From the NCBI GenBank assembly GCA_027451525.1, contig DAIDJF010000008.1, forward strand, positions 1 to 64,000: DNA of 64,000 nt. The letters run 5' to 3'. Below the pieces are notes generated by a model. It had not been told where the DNA came from. It did not search any database and saw only the letters and a program-made list of their open reading frames with translations. The first letter of the stretch is position 1, and each line of letters begins with the position of its first letter. Position numbers and translations under genes: made by a program. The stretch is from Ktedonobacterales bacterium (GTDB lineage: Bacteria > Chloroflexota > Ktedonobacteria > Ktedonobacterales > Ktedonobacteraceae). Shown in pieces: positions 26,171-35,591 of this stretch.

Positions 26171-27571
26171 ATGATACTGAACCTGGTGGCATTGGGTCCA
26201 AATATCCTCGCGGCACGTTCGCAGATGGCGTTGTCGTTGATTTTTCACATTGTTTTCTCCGTTCTGGGTGTTGGTTTGCCACTCCTGTTATGCATTGCGG
26301 AAGGACTGGCACTCTGGCGTAAAGACGGGGATTGGTTGGCACTGTCACGACAATGGACGAAGGTGTTTGCGATTCTTTTTGCAATTGGAGCGGTGTCTGG
26401 TTCGATAGTAGAATTTGAATTGACACTGCTCTGGCCCACCTGGACGAGATTTGCAGGCGGAATCATAGGCCTTCCGTTTGCCCTAGAAGGTTTTGCTTTC
26501 TTTATGGAAGGCATCTTCCTGGGCCTGTATCTCTATGGGGCCAACCGCCTTTCGCTAGTGATTCACTGGTTGATCTCGTTGCCGATTGTGATTAGTGGTT
26601 CGTTCTCAGCCTGGTTTGTCACGACTGCTAACTCATGGATGAATTCGCCTACTGGTTTTCAGGTTGTAAATGGGAAAGTGGTGAACGTAGACCCTTTTCA
26701 GGCAATGCTCAATCCCAGCACGCCATTCGAGACAACGCATATGATTCTGGCGTGTTATGTGACAGCGGGCTTTGCAACGGCCTCGGTGTATGCTGTAGGA
26801 TGGTTGCGTGGTCGACACGATAATTATCATCTCAAGGGTATGCTACTGGGATTGGCTGTAGGTGGTGTGGCGATTCCTTTGCAGATTATCAGTGGTGACT
26901 TTAATGCGCGCCTACTAGCGGTGGTGCAACCGCCAAAATATGCCGCGATGGAGGGTATTATTCACTCTGGGCGTGGCTTACCATTGTTTGTCGGGGGAAT
27001 TGTCGATGTGCCAGCGGGACATGTGTATGGTGCGCTCTTGATTCCGCATGGAGAGAGCCTGCTCGCAAATTTTGACCTGAACTCGTATTCGAGAGGGCTT
27101 GACTCGTTTCCGGCGAATTTTCGTCCACCTGCCTTTCAGGTTGCTATGGTACATCTTTCGTTTGATGCAATGGTCTTTAGCGGATTCTTTATGCTGCTTG
27201 TTGCAGGGCTGTTCTGGCTCTTGTATTTCTGGCGCAAAGGGAAGACTCCTACGGACCGCTGGTTATTGTGGGGTGTTGCCATCGCGGGGCCGTTGGCCTT
27301 TCTGGCGGTCGAGTTTGGCTGGATTGTGACAGAAGAGGGACGACAACCCTGGATCGTTTATGGTTTCATGCGTACTATCGATGCAGGTAATCCCGCACCC
27401 TGGATGGGTGTTAGCTTTTTCGTGTTCACGTGCGTTTACATCGTATTGGGGCTGACGCTGATTATCTTCTTGCGTTTACTTGCACGCCGTCCTAAGCCAT
27501 CTACAGAGTGGTCGCAGCTTATTGTTGATGAAATGCAGAAGAGTGAGCCGCGAGAGGCAGGAGTGCGATGA
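26171..27571 (+). CDS. cydA: Cytochrome bd-type ubiquinol oxidase subunit I
   Basis: This 466-residue protein is the haem-bearing subunit of cytochrome bd oxidase, which reduces O2 with quinol. RSQMALSLIFHIVF contains the N-terminal haem-ligand His (residue 26), FETTHMILACYVTAGF the later His, and GWIVTEEGRQPW is the highly conserved segment near the quinol site. The Q loop seems short, as in the cyanide-insensitive (CIO) branch. About nine membrane helices are visible. I use ATG 26171 behind GGAAGG; GTG 26159 is possible. It overlaps cydB by four bases (ATGA), so the two are coupled. No cydCD exporter genes are in the window. Confidence 0.92.
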   Translation: MILNLVALGPNILAARSQMALSLIFHIVFSVLGVGLPLLLCIAEGLALWRKDGDWLALSRQWTKVFAILFAIGAVSGSIVEFELTLLWPTWTRFAGGIIGLPFALEGFAFFMEGIFLGLYLYGANRLSLVIHWLISLPIVISGSFSAWFVTTANSWMNSPTGFQVVNGKVVNVDPFQAMLNPSTPFETTHMILACYVTAGFATASVYAVGWLRGRHDNYHLKGMLLGLAVGGVAIPLQIISGDFNARLLAVVQPPKYAAMEGIIHSGRGLPLFVGGIVDVPAGHVYGALLIPHGESLLANFDLNSYSRGLDSFPANFRPPAFQVAMVHLSFDAMVFSGFFMLLVAGLFWLLYFWRKGKTPTDRWLLWGVAIAGPLAFLAVEFGWIVTEEGRQPWIVYGFMRTIDAGNPAPWMGVSFFVFTCVYIVLGLTLIIFLRLLARRPKPSTEWSQLIVDEMQKSEPREAGVR

Positions 27572-28611
27572 TTGTAGATTATATAGTCGCTGTGATGTTG
27601 TGGCTGTCAATCATCATCTATTCTGTCTTGGGCGGAGCTGATTTTGGGGCTGGTATTCTGGAGCTGTTCATTTTTGGGCGTGATGCGGAAGAGCAACGAA
27701 ATCTGATTACAGAGGCCCTGAACCCTGTCTGGGAAGCTAACAATGTCTGGTTGACCTATCTTATAGTTGGGCTGTTTACAGCATTTCCTATAGTATCGCA
27801 AACGCTTGCCTATGCCTTGTTTGTGCCATTCAGTCTTGTGTTAATCGGTATCGTGTTTCGAGGGGCTTCATTTGCCTTTCGTTCACATATTCGCAAAGCT
27901 GTTGCGCTCAAAGCCTTTTGGGGACGGTTTTTTAGTACAGCGAGCCTGATTACGCCGTTTCTCCTCGGTACGATAGCGGGAGCTGTTGCCAGTGGGGATT
28001 TACATGTGCGTAATGGGGTGCCACCAGTTGCAGTCTGGTGGCCCTGGCTTAACCCTTTTTCGCTGGTCATTGGGTTTATGGCATTGGGAGTATGCGCAAC
28101 TGTGGCGGCAACCTATCTGACGGTCAACGCCCAGATGGTTGAGAAACCATATCTGGCAGAGAAATTTCGTGTGAAAGCCTTTATTGCCGCTGGCGTCACG
28201 GCTGCGCTGGGCGTGGCAGGGTTTATTCTGATGCCTTTCTTTGCTTCAGTGTTATGGGATGGGCTGTTTACACGTAACTGGGCAATCTGGGCAGTGATTG
28301 TCACGATCGTAATCGGCCTTGCGGCAGGCGTTGCGCTGTATACACGGCATTACAGGACGGCGCGTATTCTACTTGATCTAGATGTTGCAGCTTTTCTCGG
28401 CGCGTGGGGGTTGGCGCAAGTGCCTTATATAGTGCCACCGGACCTGACCATTGTTGAAGCTTCCAGCCCGCCAACAACAATGGAGCAATTTCTGGTCAGT
28501 GCGATTATTGGTATGCTGATTCTTATTCCATCTCTCTGGCTATTGTATCACGTGTTTGAAACGCGTAGTCCTATGCCACCAGTGCATCAGCGAGAAATCA
28601 AGGGGGTATGA
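27568..28611 (+). CDS. cydB: Cytochrome bd-type ubiquinol oxidase subunit II
   Basis: This 347-residue membrane protein pairs with CydA. ALNPVWEANNVWLTYLIVGL is the signature of the family near residue 50, and GGADFGAGILELFIFG near the N-terminus is typical. Eight or nine hydrophobic helices follow. Its ATG overlaps the cydA stop codon, and a small membrane protein gene follows after four bases, so three genes are co-translated. In the family the subunit stabilises the haem subunit. Confidence 0.92.
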   Translation: MIVDYIVAVMLWLSIIIYSVLGGADFGAGILELFIFGRDAEEQRNLITEALNPVWEANNVWLTYLIVGLFTAFPIVSQTLAYALFVPFSLVLIGIVFRGASFAFRSHIRKAVALKAFWGRFFSTASLITPFLLGTIAGAVASGDLHVRNGVPPVAVWWPWLNPFSLVIGFMALGVCATVAATYLTVNAQMVEKPYLAEKFRVKAFIAAGVTAALGVAGFILMPFFASVLWDGLFTRNWAIWAVIVTIVIGLAAGVALYTRHYRTARILLDLDVAAFLGAWGLAQVPYIVPPDLTIVEASSPPTTMEQFLVSAIIGMLILIPSLWLLYHVFETRSPMPPVHQREIKGV

Positions 28612-28615
28612 ATTG

Positions 28616-28945
28616 ATGATCTTGAGAGCGGGTTCTATGTTATCAACAATTGCTATCGTCGCCACAATAAGCAGTGGTGGAGGGTTGGGAGCTCAAAGCG
28701 CGAAGCTTCTCTTTTTGTCACGTTTTGATTATTTCATGTTAGGGGCTTTTGTATTGGGCCTGGGTGTAATGGTGTTGATTATTTCAAAACCGGAAGCCAA
28801 ACCAATTTTAGAGAATCCTTTGGCTTCTGTAACTGAAGAGACACGTGAGAATGTTTCTACCCATCTCCCAGCATATGGGTTTCTTGCAACTCTTTTGCTA
28901 TTTTTTATTTTATTGTCATTTGTTGTGCGTAAAATTTCATCCTGA
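28616..28945 (+). CDS. Small membrane protein in the cyd operon
   Basis: This 109-residue protein starts at ATG 28616 behind AAGGGGG, four bases after cydB; the frame is open further upstream inside cydB, but that part is a shadow. It has two predicted membrane helices (YFMLGAFVLGLGVMVLIIS and FLATLLLFFILLSFVV) joined by a charged loop. Cytochrome bd oxidases often have small accessory subunits (CydX, CydS, CydH), but those are usually under 50 residues with one helix. Position suggests an accessory role; I do not recognise the family. Confidence 0.6.
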   Translation: MILRAGSMLSTIAIVATISSGGGLGAQSAKLLFLSRFDYFMLGAFVLGLGVMVLIISKPEAKPILENPLASVTEETRENVSTHLPAYGFLATLLLFFILLSFVVRKISS

Positions 28946-29056
28946 CTGGTTTGTATGTCTATGATGTCTGTGAAAAGAGATTATAGCTTTTCTAATAACA
29001 TACCAGTGTTTTAGCATGTGTCATGAGGGATTGAGCAGGTAAAATAATGGTCATGT

Positions 29057-29299
29057 ATGAGTAAACCATATCTTCAGCATCCAACGGAGGCGGCGAAAGT
29101 CAATCGCTATTATGCCTTTGGCTTGGTTTCTTTATGTTGCGCGATGATCTTGTTAGGGATTTTTGTGTTTTTGGATTATCCAACAAGTCCTTGGGGCATC
29201 GTGTTTACCTGTTTTGGTGTATTTTTTGCATTGCTGACAAATTTTTTCTTCTTTCTTGCCGGTTTGGCATCAAGGCGTGGTAATAAACAAAATATATGA
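29057..29299 (+). CDS. Small two-helix membrane protein
   Basis: This is an 80-residue protein with two clear hydrophobic helices (residues about 23-40 and 47-68) and a basic tail (RRGNKQNI), so both ends should face the cytoplasm. The ribosome site is poor, which lowers confidence. It lies between the cyd genes and the debranching-enzyme gene, 24 bp ahead of the latter, so it is probably in the same transcript. No family is recognised. Confidence 0.5.
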   Translation: MSKPYLQHPTEAAKVNRYYAFGLVSLCCAMILLGIFVFLDYPTSPWGIVFTCFGVFFALLTNFFFFLAGLASRRGNKQNI

Positions 29300-29323
29300 A
29301 AGTAGAGATGAGGAAGGGACAAA

Positions 29324-31555
29324 ATGGCTGTTGAGATACGTGTAGGACCCCCGACGATAACGATTAATCAGGGGCGAACGTTTATGGTGACGAATAAGGG
29401 CGGTGAGATTGCTGGCGACAATCATTCGCTAGGCCTTTACGCGATGGATACACGGTTTTTGAGTTATTACCAACTGTATATTAATCGTCAGTTGTGGAAA
29501 TCAGCAGAGGGGAGTGAGTTGACTTTTTATGCCTCACGAGTGCATTTAAGTAATCCAACTATCCCAACCGATGATGGTGATATTACGAAACATACATTGC
29601 TTTTAACGATTAATCGCGTGATTGGTTCAGTGTTGCATGAAGATTTAGAAATTAAGAACTACAGCGGTAAAAAAGTGAATTTCATGCTGGAAATAGAAAT
29701 GAAATCCGATTTTGCGGATCTTTTCGAGGTGAAAAAAGGTGCTGTAGTGCAGCGCGGTAAAATATTGACGACCTGGGACGATAAGAAGCAGCGGCTCTAT
29801 ACTTCCTATGAACACGAGAATTTTCATCGCTCTCTTGTGTATCAGCTTGTGCATTGTGCGTCTCCGGTAGCTTATGCAAACGGGCGTCTGGTTTTTGAAA
29901 TCGAGCTGGAACAGGCACAAACATGGAATGCTTGCGCTGTGTTTGTGATGGATTATGGACAAGAAATAGATGACTCAACGTATATGGGATGTGCTGAAGG
30001 GCAAGCGGCAACAGGCTCTACGGGGGCAGTTCCTGGACACGGCAAGGAATTGAGCAGCAAGGTTGATAAGAGGCAGCATCACTGGCGGAGTATATGTACT
30101 GGTCTATCCACTTCAGATTACACTTTGCACCGTATGTACGAACAAGCTTTACAAGATATAGGGGCGTTACGTTTATATGATCTGGATGTTTCAGATGATG
30201 CGTGGATGCCAGCGGCAGGGGTTCCCTGGTTTGTGACTCTGTTTGGGCGTGATAGTCTGATTGTGTCTTACCAAGCAATGTCTGTTTCGCCACATTTTGC
30301 TCAAGGCGCGCTTAAACGTCTGGCTGATTATCAGGCGGCAGAGCGGGATGACTGGTTAGAAGCGCAACCAGGGAAAATTATGCATGAAAAGCGTTTTGGT
30401 GAACTGACCCATTTTCATCAGATTCCCTTTTCGCCATTTTATGCGACCGCTGATGCGACGATTCTGTATCTGATTGTATTATCTGAAGCCTATCGCTGGA
30501 CAGGCGATTTGGAACAATTTAAGCAATATCATGATGTGGCGAAACGCTGCTTACAGTGGATTGATCAGTATGGCGATCTAGATGGCGATGGATTTCAGGA
30601 ATATAAAAGTTTCTCATCATTTAAATATGAAAACGTTGCTTGGAAAGATTCGGCCCATGCGGTGGTATACGCAGATGGTAGTCAAGTGCAGCAACCGAAG
30701 GGAACGTGTGAGTTACAGAGCTATGTCTACGATGCTAAAGTACGAATGGCAGAGATGTTTGAGGCATTAGGAGAGCACGAGGAAGCGCAGCGATTGCGGA
30801 AACAGGCCGCTGAGTTGAAACGACATTTTAATGAAGTGTTTTGGATGGAGGATGAAGGGTGTTATGGATTTGCACTGGACCCGAATAAAAAGCTAGTAAC
30901 TACAGTGGCATCGAATACGGGGCAGTGTCTCTGGAATGGGATTGCTGAGCCGGAACAGGCAAAACGTATCGCACAGCGTTTGTTACAGGAGGACATGTGG
31001 TCTGGTTGGGGAATACGTACATTGTCAAAGAAAAATCGCGCATATAATCCACTAGCATATCAACGCGGGTCGGTATGGCCGCATGATAACGGGATTATTG
31101 CGGCTGGCTTTAAACGCTATGGCCTGGCTGACGAGGCAAATCAAGTGATACGCGCGGTATTCGATGCAGTGGAGCATTTTGATAGTTATCGTCCACCAGA
31201 GTTGTATGCTGGCGTACAGCGTAAAGGGGATGTCGATTTCCCTGTGCTTTATCCGCCTGGGGCAAACATTCCGCAAGCATGGGCGACGGGCAGCATTTTT
31301 CATATGGTCCGCACGATTTTGGGTCTCCAGGCTGACGCGCCCAATAAACGCCTGTATGTGTGGCCTACATTACCTGCATGGCTTTCTGAAATCCAATTGC
31401 AGCACCTGCGCGTTGGTCCTTGTTCGATCACTCTCCGTTTCTGGCGCGAGGGAGACACTTCACGCTGGGAAATACGTGATATAAATGCGGACGATGGGAC
31501 GAAACAGGAGGATATGATCAGGGTGGTAGATGGAGCTAAGCGAGGTAATCAATGA
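29324..31555 (+). CDS. Glycogen debranching N-terminal domain / amylo-alpha-1,6-glucosidase-type protein
   Basis: This is a 743-residue protein. The N-terminal 240 residues fit the bacterial glycogen-debranching N-terminal beta domain (GGEIAGDNHSLGLYAMDTRF near residue 27). The rest is an (alpha/alpha)6 barrel with AGVPWFVTLFGRDSLIVSYQ, DLDGDGFQEYKSF, SVWPHDNGIIAAGFKRYG and PELYAGVQRK, the hallmarks of amylo-alpha-1,6-glucosidase-like enzymes. These are often annotated as debranching enzymes, but few bacterial ones have been assayed; a trehalose or glucan stress role is possible. ATG follows GAGGAAGGGAC. It lies 15 bp before dnaK and shares its transcript, so it is likely to be made with chaperones. 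Confidence 0.85.
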   Translation: MAVEIRVGPPTITINQGRTFMVTNKGGEIAGDNHSLGLYAMDTRFLSYYQLYINRQLWKSAEGSELTFYASRVHLSNPTIPTDDGDITKHTLLLTINRVIGSVLHEDLEIKNYSGKKVNFMLEIEMKSDFADLFEVKKGAVVQRGKILTTWDDKKQRLYTSYEHENFHRSLVYQLVHCASPVAYANGRLVFEIELEQAQTWNACAVFVMDYGQEIDDSTYMGCAEGQAATGSTGAVPGHGKELSSKVDKRQHHWRSICTGLSTSDYTLHRMYEQALQDIGALRLYDLDVSDDAWMPAAGVPWFVTLFGRDSLIVSYQAMSVSPHFAQGALKRLADYQAAERDDWLEAQPGKIMHEKRFGELTHFHQIPFSPFYATADATILYLIVLSEAYRWTGDLEQFKQYHDVAKRCLQWIDQYGDLDGDGFQEYKSFSSFKYENVAWKDSAHAVVYADGSQVQQPKGTCELQSYVYDAKVRMAEMFEALGEHEEAQRLRKQAAELKRHFNEVFWMEDEGCYGFALDPNKKLVTTVASNTGQCLWNGIAEPEQAKRIAQRLLQEDMWSGWGIRTLSKKNRAYNPLAYQRGSVWPHDNGIIAAGFKRYGLADEANQVIRAVFDAVEHFDSYRPPELYAGVQRKGDVDFPVLYPPGANIPQAWATGSIFHMVRTILGLQADAPNKRLYVWPTLPAWLSEIQLQHLRVGPCSITLRFWREGDTSRWEIRDINADDGTKQEDMIRVVDGAKRGNQ

Positions 31556-31570
31556 AGGGAGGCACAAACA

Positions 31571-33499
31571 ATGGCGAAAGTGCTGGGAATTGATCTTGGG
31601 ACAACCAATGCAGTGATGGCAATCATTGAGGCTGGTGAGCCAACCGTTTTAGAAAATAGTGAAGGCTCTCGTTTGACACCGTCAGTTGTAGCTGTGACAA
31701 AGAGTAGTGAGCGATTAGTGGGGCAGATCGCGAAGCGACAGGCGGTGACGAACCCGGAGAACACGATTTTTTCAGTGAAACGCCTGATGGGGCGAAAGTA
31801 TAACGACCCTGAAGTGCAGCGAACATTGAAAAATGTGCCGTATAAAATCACACAGGCCGCCAATGGGGATGTGCGGGTAGTATTAGGTGGGCGCGAGTAT
31901 AGTCCGCCAGAAATTTCGGCAATGATTTTGCAAAAGATGCGTGTAGATGCCGAGGCGCGCCTGGGTGAGCGGGTGACACAAGCAGTAATCACCGTGCCTG
32001 CATACTTTAACGATACGCAACGGCAAGCAACAAAGGATGCGGGTAAGATCGCCGGTCTGGAAGTGTTGCGGATTATCAATGAGCCGACAGCGGCTTCACT
32101 GGCCTATGGCTTGGATAAAAAGAAGGACGAAATTATCGCTGTTTATGACCTGGGCGGTGGCACGTTTGATATCTCCATTTTGCAGTTGGGAGAGGGCGTT
32201 TTTGAAGTAAAAGCGACGAACGGGGATACGCACCTGGGTGGTGACGATTTCGATCAGCATATTATCGACTGGCTGGCCGAGACGTTTCGCAAAGAACAAG
32301 GCATTGATCTGCGTAATGACCGGATGGCTCTACAGCGACTAAAAGAAGCGGCAGAGCGTGCAAAAGTCGAACTCTCGTCCGTGCAGCAAACGGAGATCAA
32401 TTTACCTTTTATTAGCGCAGATTCCAGCGGCCCAAAGCATCTTGTAGTAACGCTGACACGCACGCGATTGGAACAGCTCGTCAATGACCTGATTGAACGA
32501 ACGCGCGGACCAGTGATGAAGGCGTTGGAGGATGCAGGGGTGAGAGCGAGCGAGGTCAATGAGGTGGTGCTGGTTGGTGGGCAGACACGTATGCCAGCGG
32601 TCATTGAGATGGTAAAGAAACTGTTTGGCAAGGAGCCACATAAAGGGGTCAATCCTGACGAGGTAGTAGCGATTGGGGCTGCGATTCAGGCGGGCGTGCT
32701 GCAAGGCGAGGTCAGGAACGTGTTGTTGCTCGATGTGACGCCACTTTCACTTGGTGTAGAGACGCTGGGGGGCGTGATGACGAAACTGATTGAGCGCAAC
32801 ACGACCATTCCTACGCGCAAGAGCGAGGTATTCAGCACCGCCGAAGATAACCAGCCAGCTGTGGAGGTGCATGTCCTGCAAGGAGAGCGCGAGTTTGCAC
32901 GTGATAACAAGAGTCTGGCCCATTTCCGTTTGGAAGGTATTGCTCCTGCCCCGCGTGGCGTGCCGCAGATTGAAGTGACCTTTGATATTGATGCCAATGG
33001 CATTCTCAATGTATCGGCGCGAGATCGCGCAACCGGGCGAGAGCAGAAGGTGACGATTACAGCATCGAGTGGTCTCTCAAAAGATGATGTCGAGCGCATG
33101 GTACGCGAGGCTGAGGCCCACGCACAGGAGGACCGACAACATAAAGAAGAGATTGAAGTGCGCAATCACACAGATAGTATTGCTTATCAGGCAGAGCGCA
33201 CATTACGCGATATAGGTGATAGAGTTTCTAGTGGTTTGAGAAGTGAGGTTGAGGAGAAGGTGCGCGTGGTACGTGATGCGCTTGCTGCAAATGACATAGA
33301 GCGTATTCGTCGCTCATCGCAGGAGCTTGAGCAGAGTATGCAGCGCATTGGACAAGAGGTGTATAGCCAGGCGGGAGCGACATCTGGTACTGGCGGTGGA
33401 GGAACAGGAACGAGTGGCTATTCATCAGGTTCTACAACAAGGGAGGCAGGCAAGCCACCCGATGCAAATACGGTTGAAGGCGAGTTTCGTGAGATGTAG
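31571..33499 (+). CDS. dnaK: Chaperone protein DnaK (Hsp70)
   Basis: This 642-residue protein is a complete Hsp70. The ATPase domain opens [15 protein letters not shown] and contains [17 protein letters not shown] and [17 protein letters not shown]; the linker is [18 protein letters not shown] near residue 385; the substrate domain and helical lid follow, with a Gly/Ser/Thr-rich tail. It folds proteins with a J protein and GrpE. grpE is not next to it, and neither the CIRCE inverted repeat nor hrcA is seen upstream. Its mate is the debranching-type gene 15 bp ahead. A strong terminator follows at 33545. It may be a second DnaK copy specialised for stress. Confidence 0.95.
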   Translation: MAKVLGIDLGTTNAVMAIIEAGEPTVLENSEGSRLTPSVVAVTKSSERLVGQIAKRQAVTNPENTIFSVKRLMGRKYNDPEVQRTLKNVPYKITQAANGDVRVVLGGREYSPPEISAMILQKMRVDAEARLGERVTQAVITVPAYFNDTQRQATKDAGKIAGLEVLRIINEPTAASLAYGLDKKKDEIIAVYDLGGGTFDISILQLGEGVFEVKATNGDTHLGGDDFDQHIIDWLAETFRKEQGIDLRNDRMALQRLKEAAERAKVELSSVQQTEINLPFISADSSGPKHLVVTLTRTRLEQLVNDLIERTRGPVMKALEDAGVRASEVNEVVLVGGQTRMPAVIEMVKKLFGKEPHKGVNPDEVVAIGAAIQAGVLQGEVRNVLLLDVTPLSLGVETLGGVMTKLIERNTTIPTRKSEVFSTAEDNQPAVEVHVLQGEREFARDNKSLAHFRLEGIAPAPRGVPQIEVTFDIDANGILNVSARDRATGREQKVTITASSGLSKDDVERMVREAEAHAQEDRQHKEEIEVRNHTDSIAYQAERTLRDIGDRVSSGLRSEVEEKVRVVRDALAANDIERIRRSSQELEQSMQRIGQEVYSQAGATSGTGGGGTGTSGYSSGSTTREAGKPPDANTVEGEFREM

Positions 33500-33544
33500 A
33501 TGTAAACAGTCGATGGGATGAGCGGGATTTCGTGGTGTGATTGA

Positions 33545-33580
33545 GAAGAGGACACTCCCATGCAGTGTCCTCTTCTTTTT
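33545..33580 (+). terminator. Rho-independent terminator after dnaK
   Basis: A 12-bp perfect stem (GAAGAGGACACT with AGTGTCCTCTTC) and 7-base loop are followed by five T residues. It ends the dnaK transcript and separates it from the J-protein gene, which must then use read-through or its own promoter. Confidence 0.9.
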
Positions 33581-33624
33581 CTCATCAGTAAGCACTTCCA
33601 ATGTGTCTTACCAGGAGGATGTAC

Positions 33625-34620
33625 ATGGCGGTTGATTTCAAGGATTATTATAAGACGTTAGGGGTGAGCAAAGGTGCTGATCAGAAAGCAATCAAACAGG
33701 CGTATCGTAAGTTGGCGCGGCAATATCATCCAGATGTAAATCCTGGTGATAAGGCGGCTGAAGAAAAATTTAAAGAGATTAATGAGGCGCATGAGGTGCT
33801 TTCTGACCCAGAGAAGCGCAAAAAATATGATGAGATGCAGGACTACTATCAGCGATATGGGCGTTGGCCCGGTGCTGAGACAGCAGGTCCGGCAGGAGCA
33901 AGAGCAACAGGGGCAGGCGGTTTCCAGGGTGGGAATTATCAATACTATACGGTAAGTGAAGAGGATTTAGAGGACCTTTTTGGGGGTCAATCGCCATTTT
34001 CGGATTTCTTTGAAACTTTCTTCCATTCAGGCGCACCTGCAACCGGGTCAAGGCGCGCACGCGCTGAGGCAACTGGGAGACGTGCTCAAGCGCAAAGAGC
34101 GGGAGAGGATATTGAGTCAGAGGTAGAGGTAGCATTTGCGGAAGCGTATCAAGGGGCAACGCGCACATTTGAATTGACTGAAGCGGATGGTAGCACACGG
34201 CGGCTAGAGGTGAAGATTCCGCCCGGTGTGAATGAGGGCACACGGATTCGTATCGCCGGACAGGGTGCGTCAGGAAGTGCAGGGCGTGGAGATTTATACT
34301 TGCGCGTCCACATCCACGAGGATGCACGTTTTACACGCGAAGGAACAACGTTGCGCACACGTGTTGATATGCCATTAGCGACAGCAATGCTTGGGGGCGA
34401 GGTCGCTGTTCTTTTACCGAGTGGGCGTCAGTTGTTGCTGCGTATTCCAGAGGGTACGCAAGATGGGGCTGCTTTCCGCTTGCGTGGGCAAGGGATGCCT
34501 GTGATGGGACAGCCAGAGCAACGGGGCGATCTCTATGCGGAAGCACATGTGGTGTTGCCAACACATCTCAATGAGGAACAAAAGCGTCTGTTTGCGAACT
34601 TTGCGCGTTCTATTGGATAG
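33625..34620 (+). CDS. DnaJ-like J-domain protein (CbpA type)
   Basis: This 331-residue co-chaperone starts at ATG 33625 behind AGGAGG; upstream in-frame ATGs are too close to that site. The J domain occupies residues 5-70 with the essential His-Pro-Asp at 35-37 ([10 protein letters not shown]). A Gly/Ala-rich linker follows, then two C-terminal beta domains ([39 protein letters not shown]). There is no CxxCxGxG zinc-finger region, so it belongs to the CbpA/DnaJ class B group. It should stimulate the DnaK encoded upstream. The CbpM-like gene follows 39 bp later, which supports the CbpA reading. Confidence 0.9.
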   Translation: MAVDFKDYYKTLGVSKGADQKAIKQAYRKLARQYHPDVNPGDKAAEEKFKEINEAHEVLSDPEKRKKYDEMQDYYQRYGRWPGAETAGPAGARATGAGGFQGGNYQYYTVSEEDLEDLFGGQSPFSDFFETFFHSGAPATGSRRARAEATGRRAQAQRAGEDIESEVEVAFAEAYQGATRTFELTEADGSTRRLEVKIPPGVNEGTRIRIAGQGASGSAGRGDLYLRVHIHEDARFTREGTTLRTRVDMPLATAMLGGEVAVLLPSGRQLLLRIPEGTQDGAAFRLRGQGMPVMGQPEQRGDLYAEAHVVLPTHLNEEQKRLFANFARSIG

Positions 34621-34659
34621 CATAGGAGCGCGATAGCCGTATAGATGAGAGGTAAGAAG

Positions 34660-34986
34660 ATGAGTGAACGAGCTGTAACGCGCATTATATTGCAGGAGAG
34701 CGCAACATCGATATATTACAGTGAACAGGAGACCGCAGATTATTGTCATGTAGAGGTTCAATTTATTCGGCAACTGTCTGAGGCGGGCATATTACAAGGA
34801 GTAGAGGTAGTGGGCGAGGAGACGCGCTATAGTGGTAAAGATGTCGTACTGTTGCGTCGGGCGTATCGTCTGCATCATGATCTGGGAATTAATCTGGAGG
34901 GAGTAGAGGTCATTTTGCGTTTGCAATCACGTATAGCTGTACTGGAACAGGAAGTAGCACAGTATAGAAAAGATGCTATAAAATGA
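34660..34986 (+). CDS. CbpM-like chaperone modulator (MerR-like fold)
   Basis: This 108-residue protein starts at ATG 34660, with GAGGTAAGAAG upstream. It has a MerR-like helix-turn-helix pattern (YYSEQETADYCHVEVQFIRQ, then LSEAGIL), a middle segment RYSGKDVVLLRRAYRLHHDL and a coiled-coil C-terminus (ILRLQSRIAVLEQEVAQYRK). In Escherichia coli CbpM binds the J domain of CbpA and blocks its action with DnaK. The gene follows a CbpA-type gene here, so the same role is likely. A HspR-like DNA-binding repressor of the dnaK region is the main alternative. Confidence 0.75.
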   Translation: MSERAVTRIILQESATSIYYSEQETADYCHVEVQFIRQLSEAGILQGVEVVGEETRYSGKDVVLLRRAYRLHHDLGINLEGVEVILRLQSRIAVLEQEVAQYRKDAIK

Positions 34987-35591
34987 AGGTAGTCGAGCTG
35001 GTGACACCATTTATGGTAATAGATAGAATCTAGACGGGTGGTATCTAACAGGTGCTGTGCCAGAGACGAGGATGGTGAGGATAAGTATCACCAGCGGCAG
35101 GACCTCATATATGAGCAAGAGAGCAGGGCAAAAGATGTGCATAGATGAAACTCCTGATAAGATTAGGAGTATACTGAGAGCCAAGCCGCTCCTATATCTC
35201 ATGCTTGCTTGACAGCTACTATCAGCTACTATATAATAAATATGAATATTGACTGGCCCTGGTAGAGGGAGTCAAGGTGGGTATCTGGTCACGTCAGAGG
35301 GAGACCTTCTGGGAAATGCTTCGAAGTACCCAACGTGTCTTGGTTTCCTCCCAATCAGGAGGTACCTACCTTCGCCCTTCTAGTGCACCATAAAATCTCT
35401 TCTCCTTTACAGATGCAGTTTGAGGTCTATTTCCTGCCCTTCCTAGATGATAGGGCTGTTTTAGTGCAGGGTATGACCGAGCGTAAAAAGAGCCGTTGCG
35501 CGTTCACTTGACCCAATCTAACTGATCAGATCGTTAGGCCAGAGAGAGGACGATGCAGTTGCTTAACTGGACTCTGAATGTCAAGTAGAGC
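34987..35591. other. Intergenic region of 605 bp with gene debris
   Basis: This gap lies between the chaperone cluster and the MASE1 kinase gene. The first 250 bp show no gene I can support. Positions about 35253-35509 look like decayed coding sequence (separate entry). An imperfect palindrome TAACTGATCAGATCGTTA lies at 35519-35536 and could be an operator for the kinase gene. No tRNA or recognised riboswitch is visible. Confidence 0.4.
35253..35509 (+). pseudogene. Possible decayed sensor-protein fragment
   Basis: Two frames in the same direction read as protein-like text. The first runs about 35253-35391, includes WSRQRETFWEMLRSTQRVLV and ends at a stop after LRPSSAP. In another frame, 35413-35508 gives QFEVYFLPFLDDRAVLVQGM and then TERK, which resembles the end of a PAS domain (GxxxDITERK). 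A frameshift between them would join a sensory module. It lies just ahead of a histidine kinase gene, as if a sensor gene had been broken. The match is by eye and weak. Confidence 0.3.

Noticed and set aside
35011-35202. Minus-strand 63-residue hydrophobic frame
   Set aside because: It lies alone in a gap, has no ribosome site before its ATG and no neighbour on its strand; hydrophobic shadows are common.
35275-35400. Structured RNA or riboswitch before the MASE1 kinase
   Set aside because: Short stems can be drawn (for example CCTCC/GGAGG), but no known riboswitch core is present and the text reads better as decayed coding sequence.
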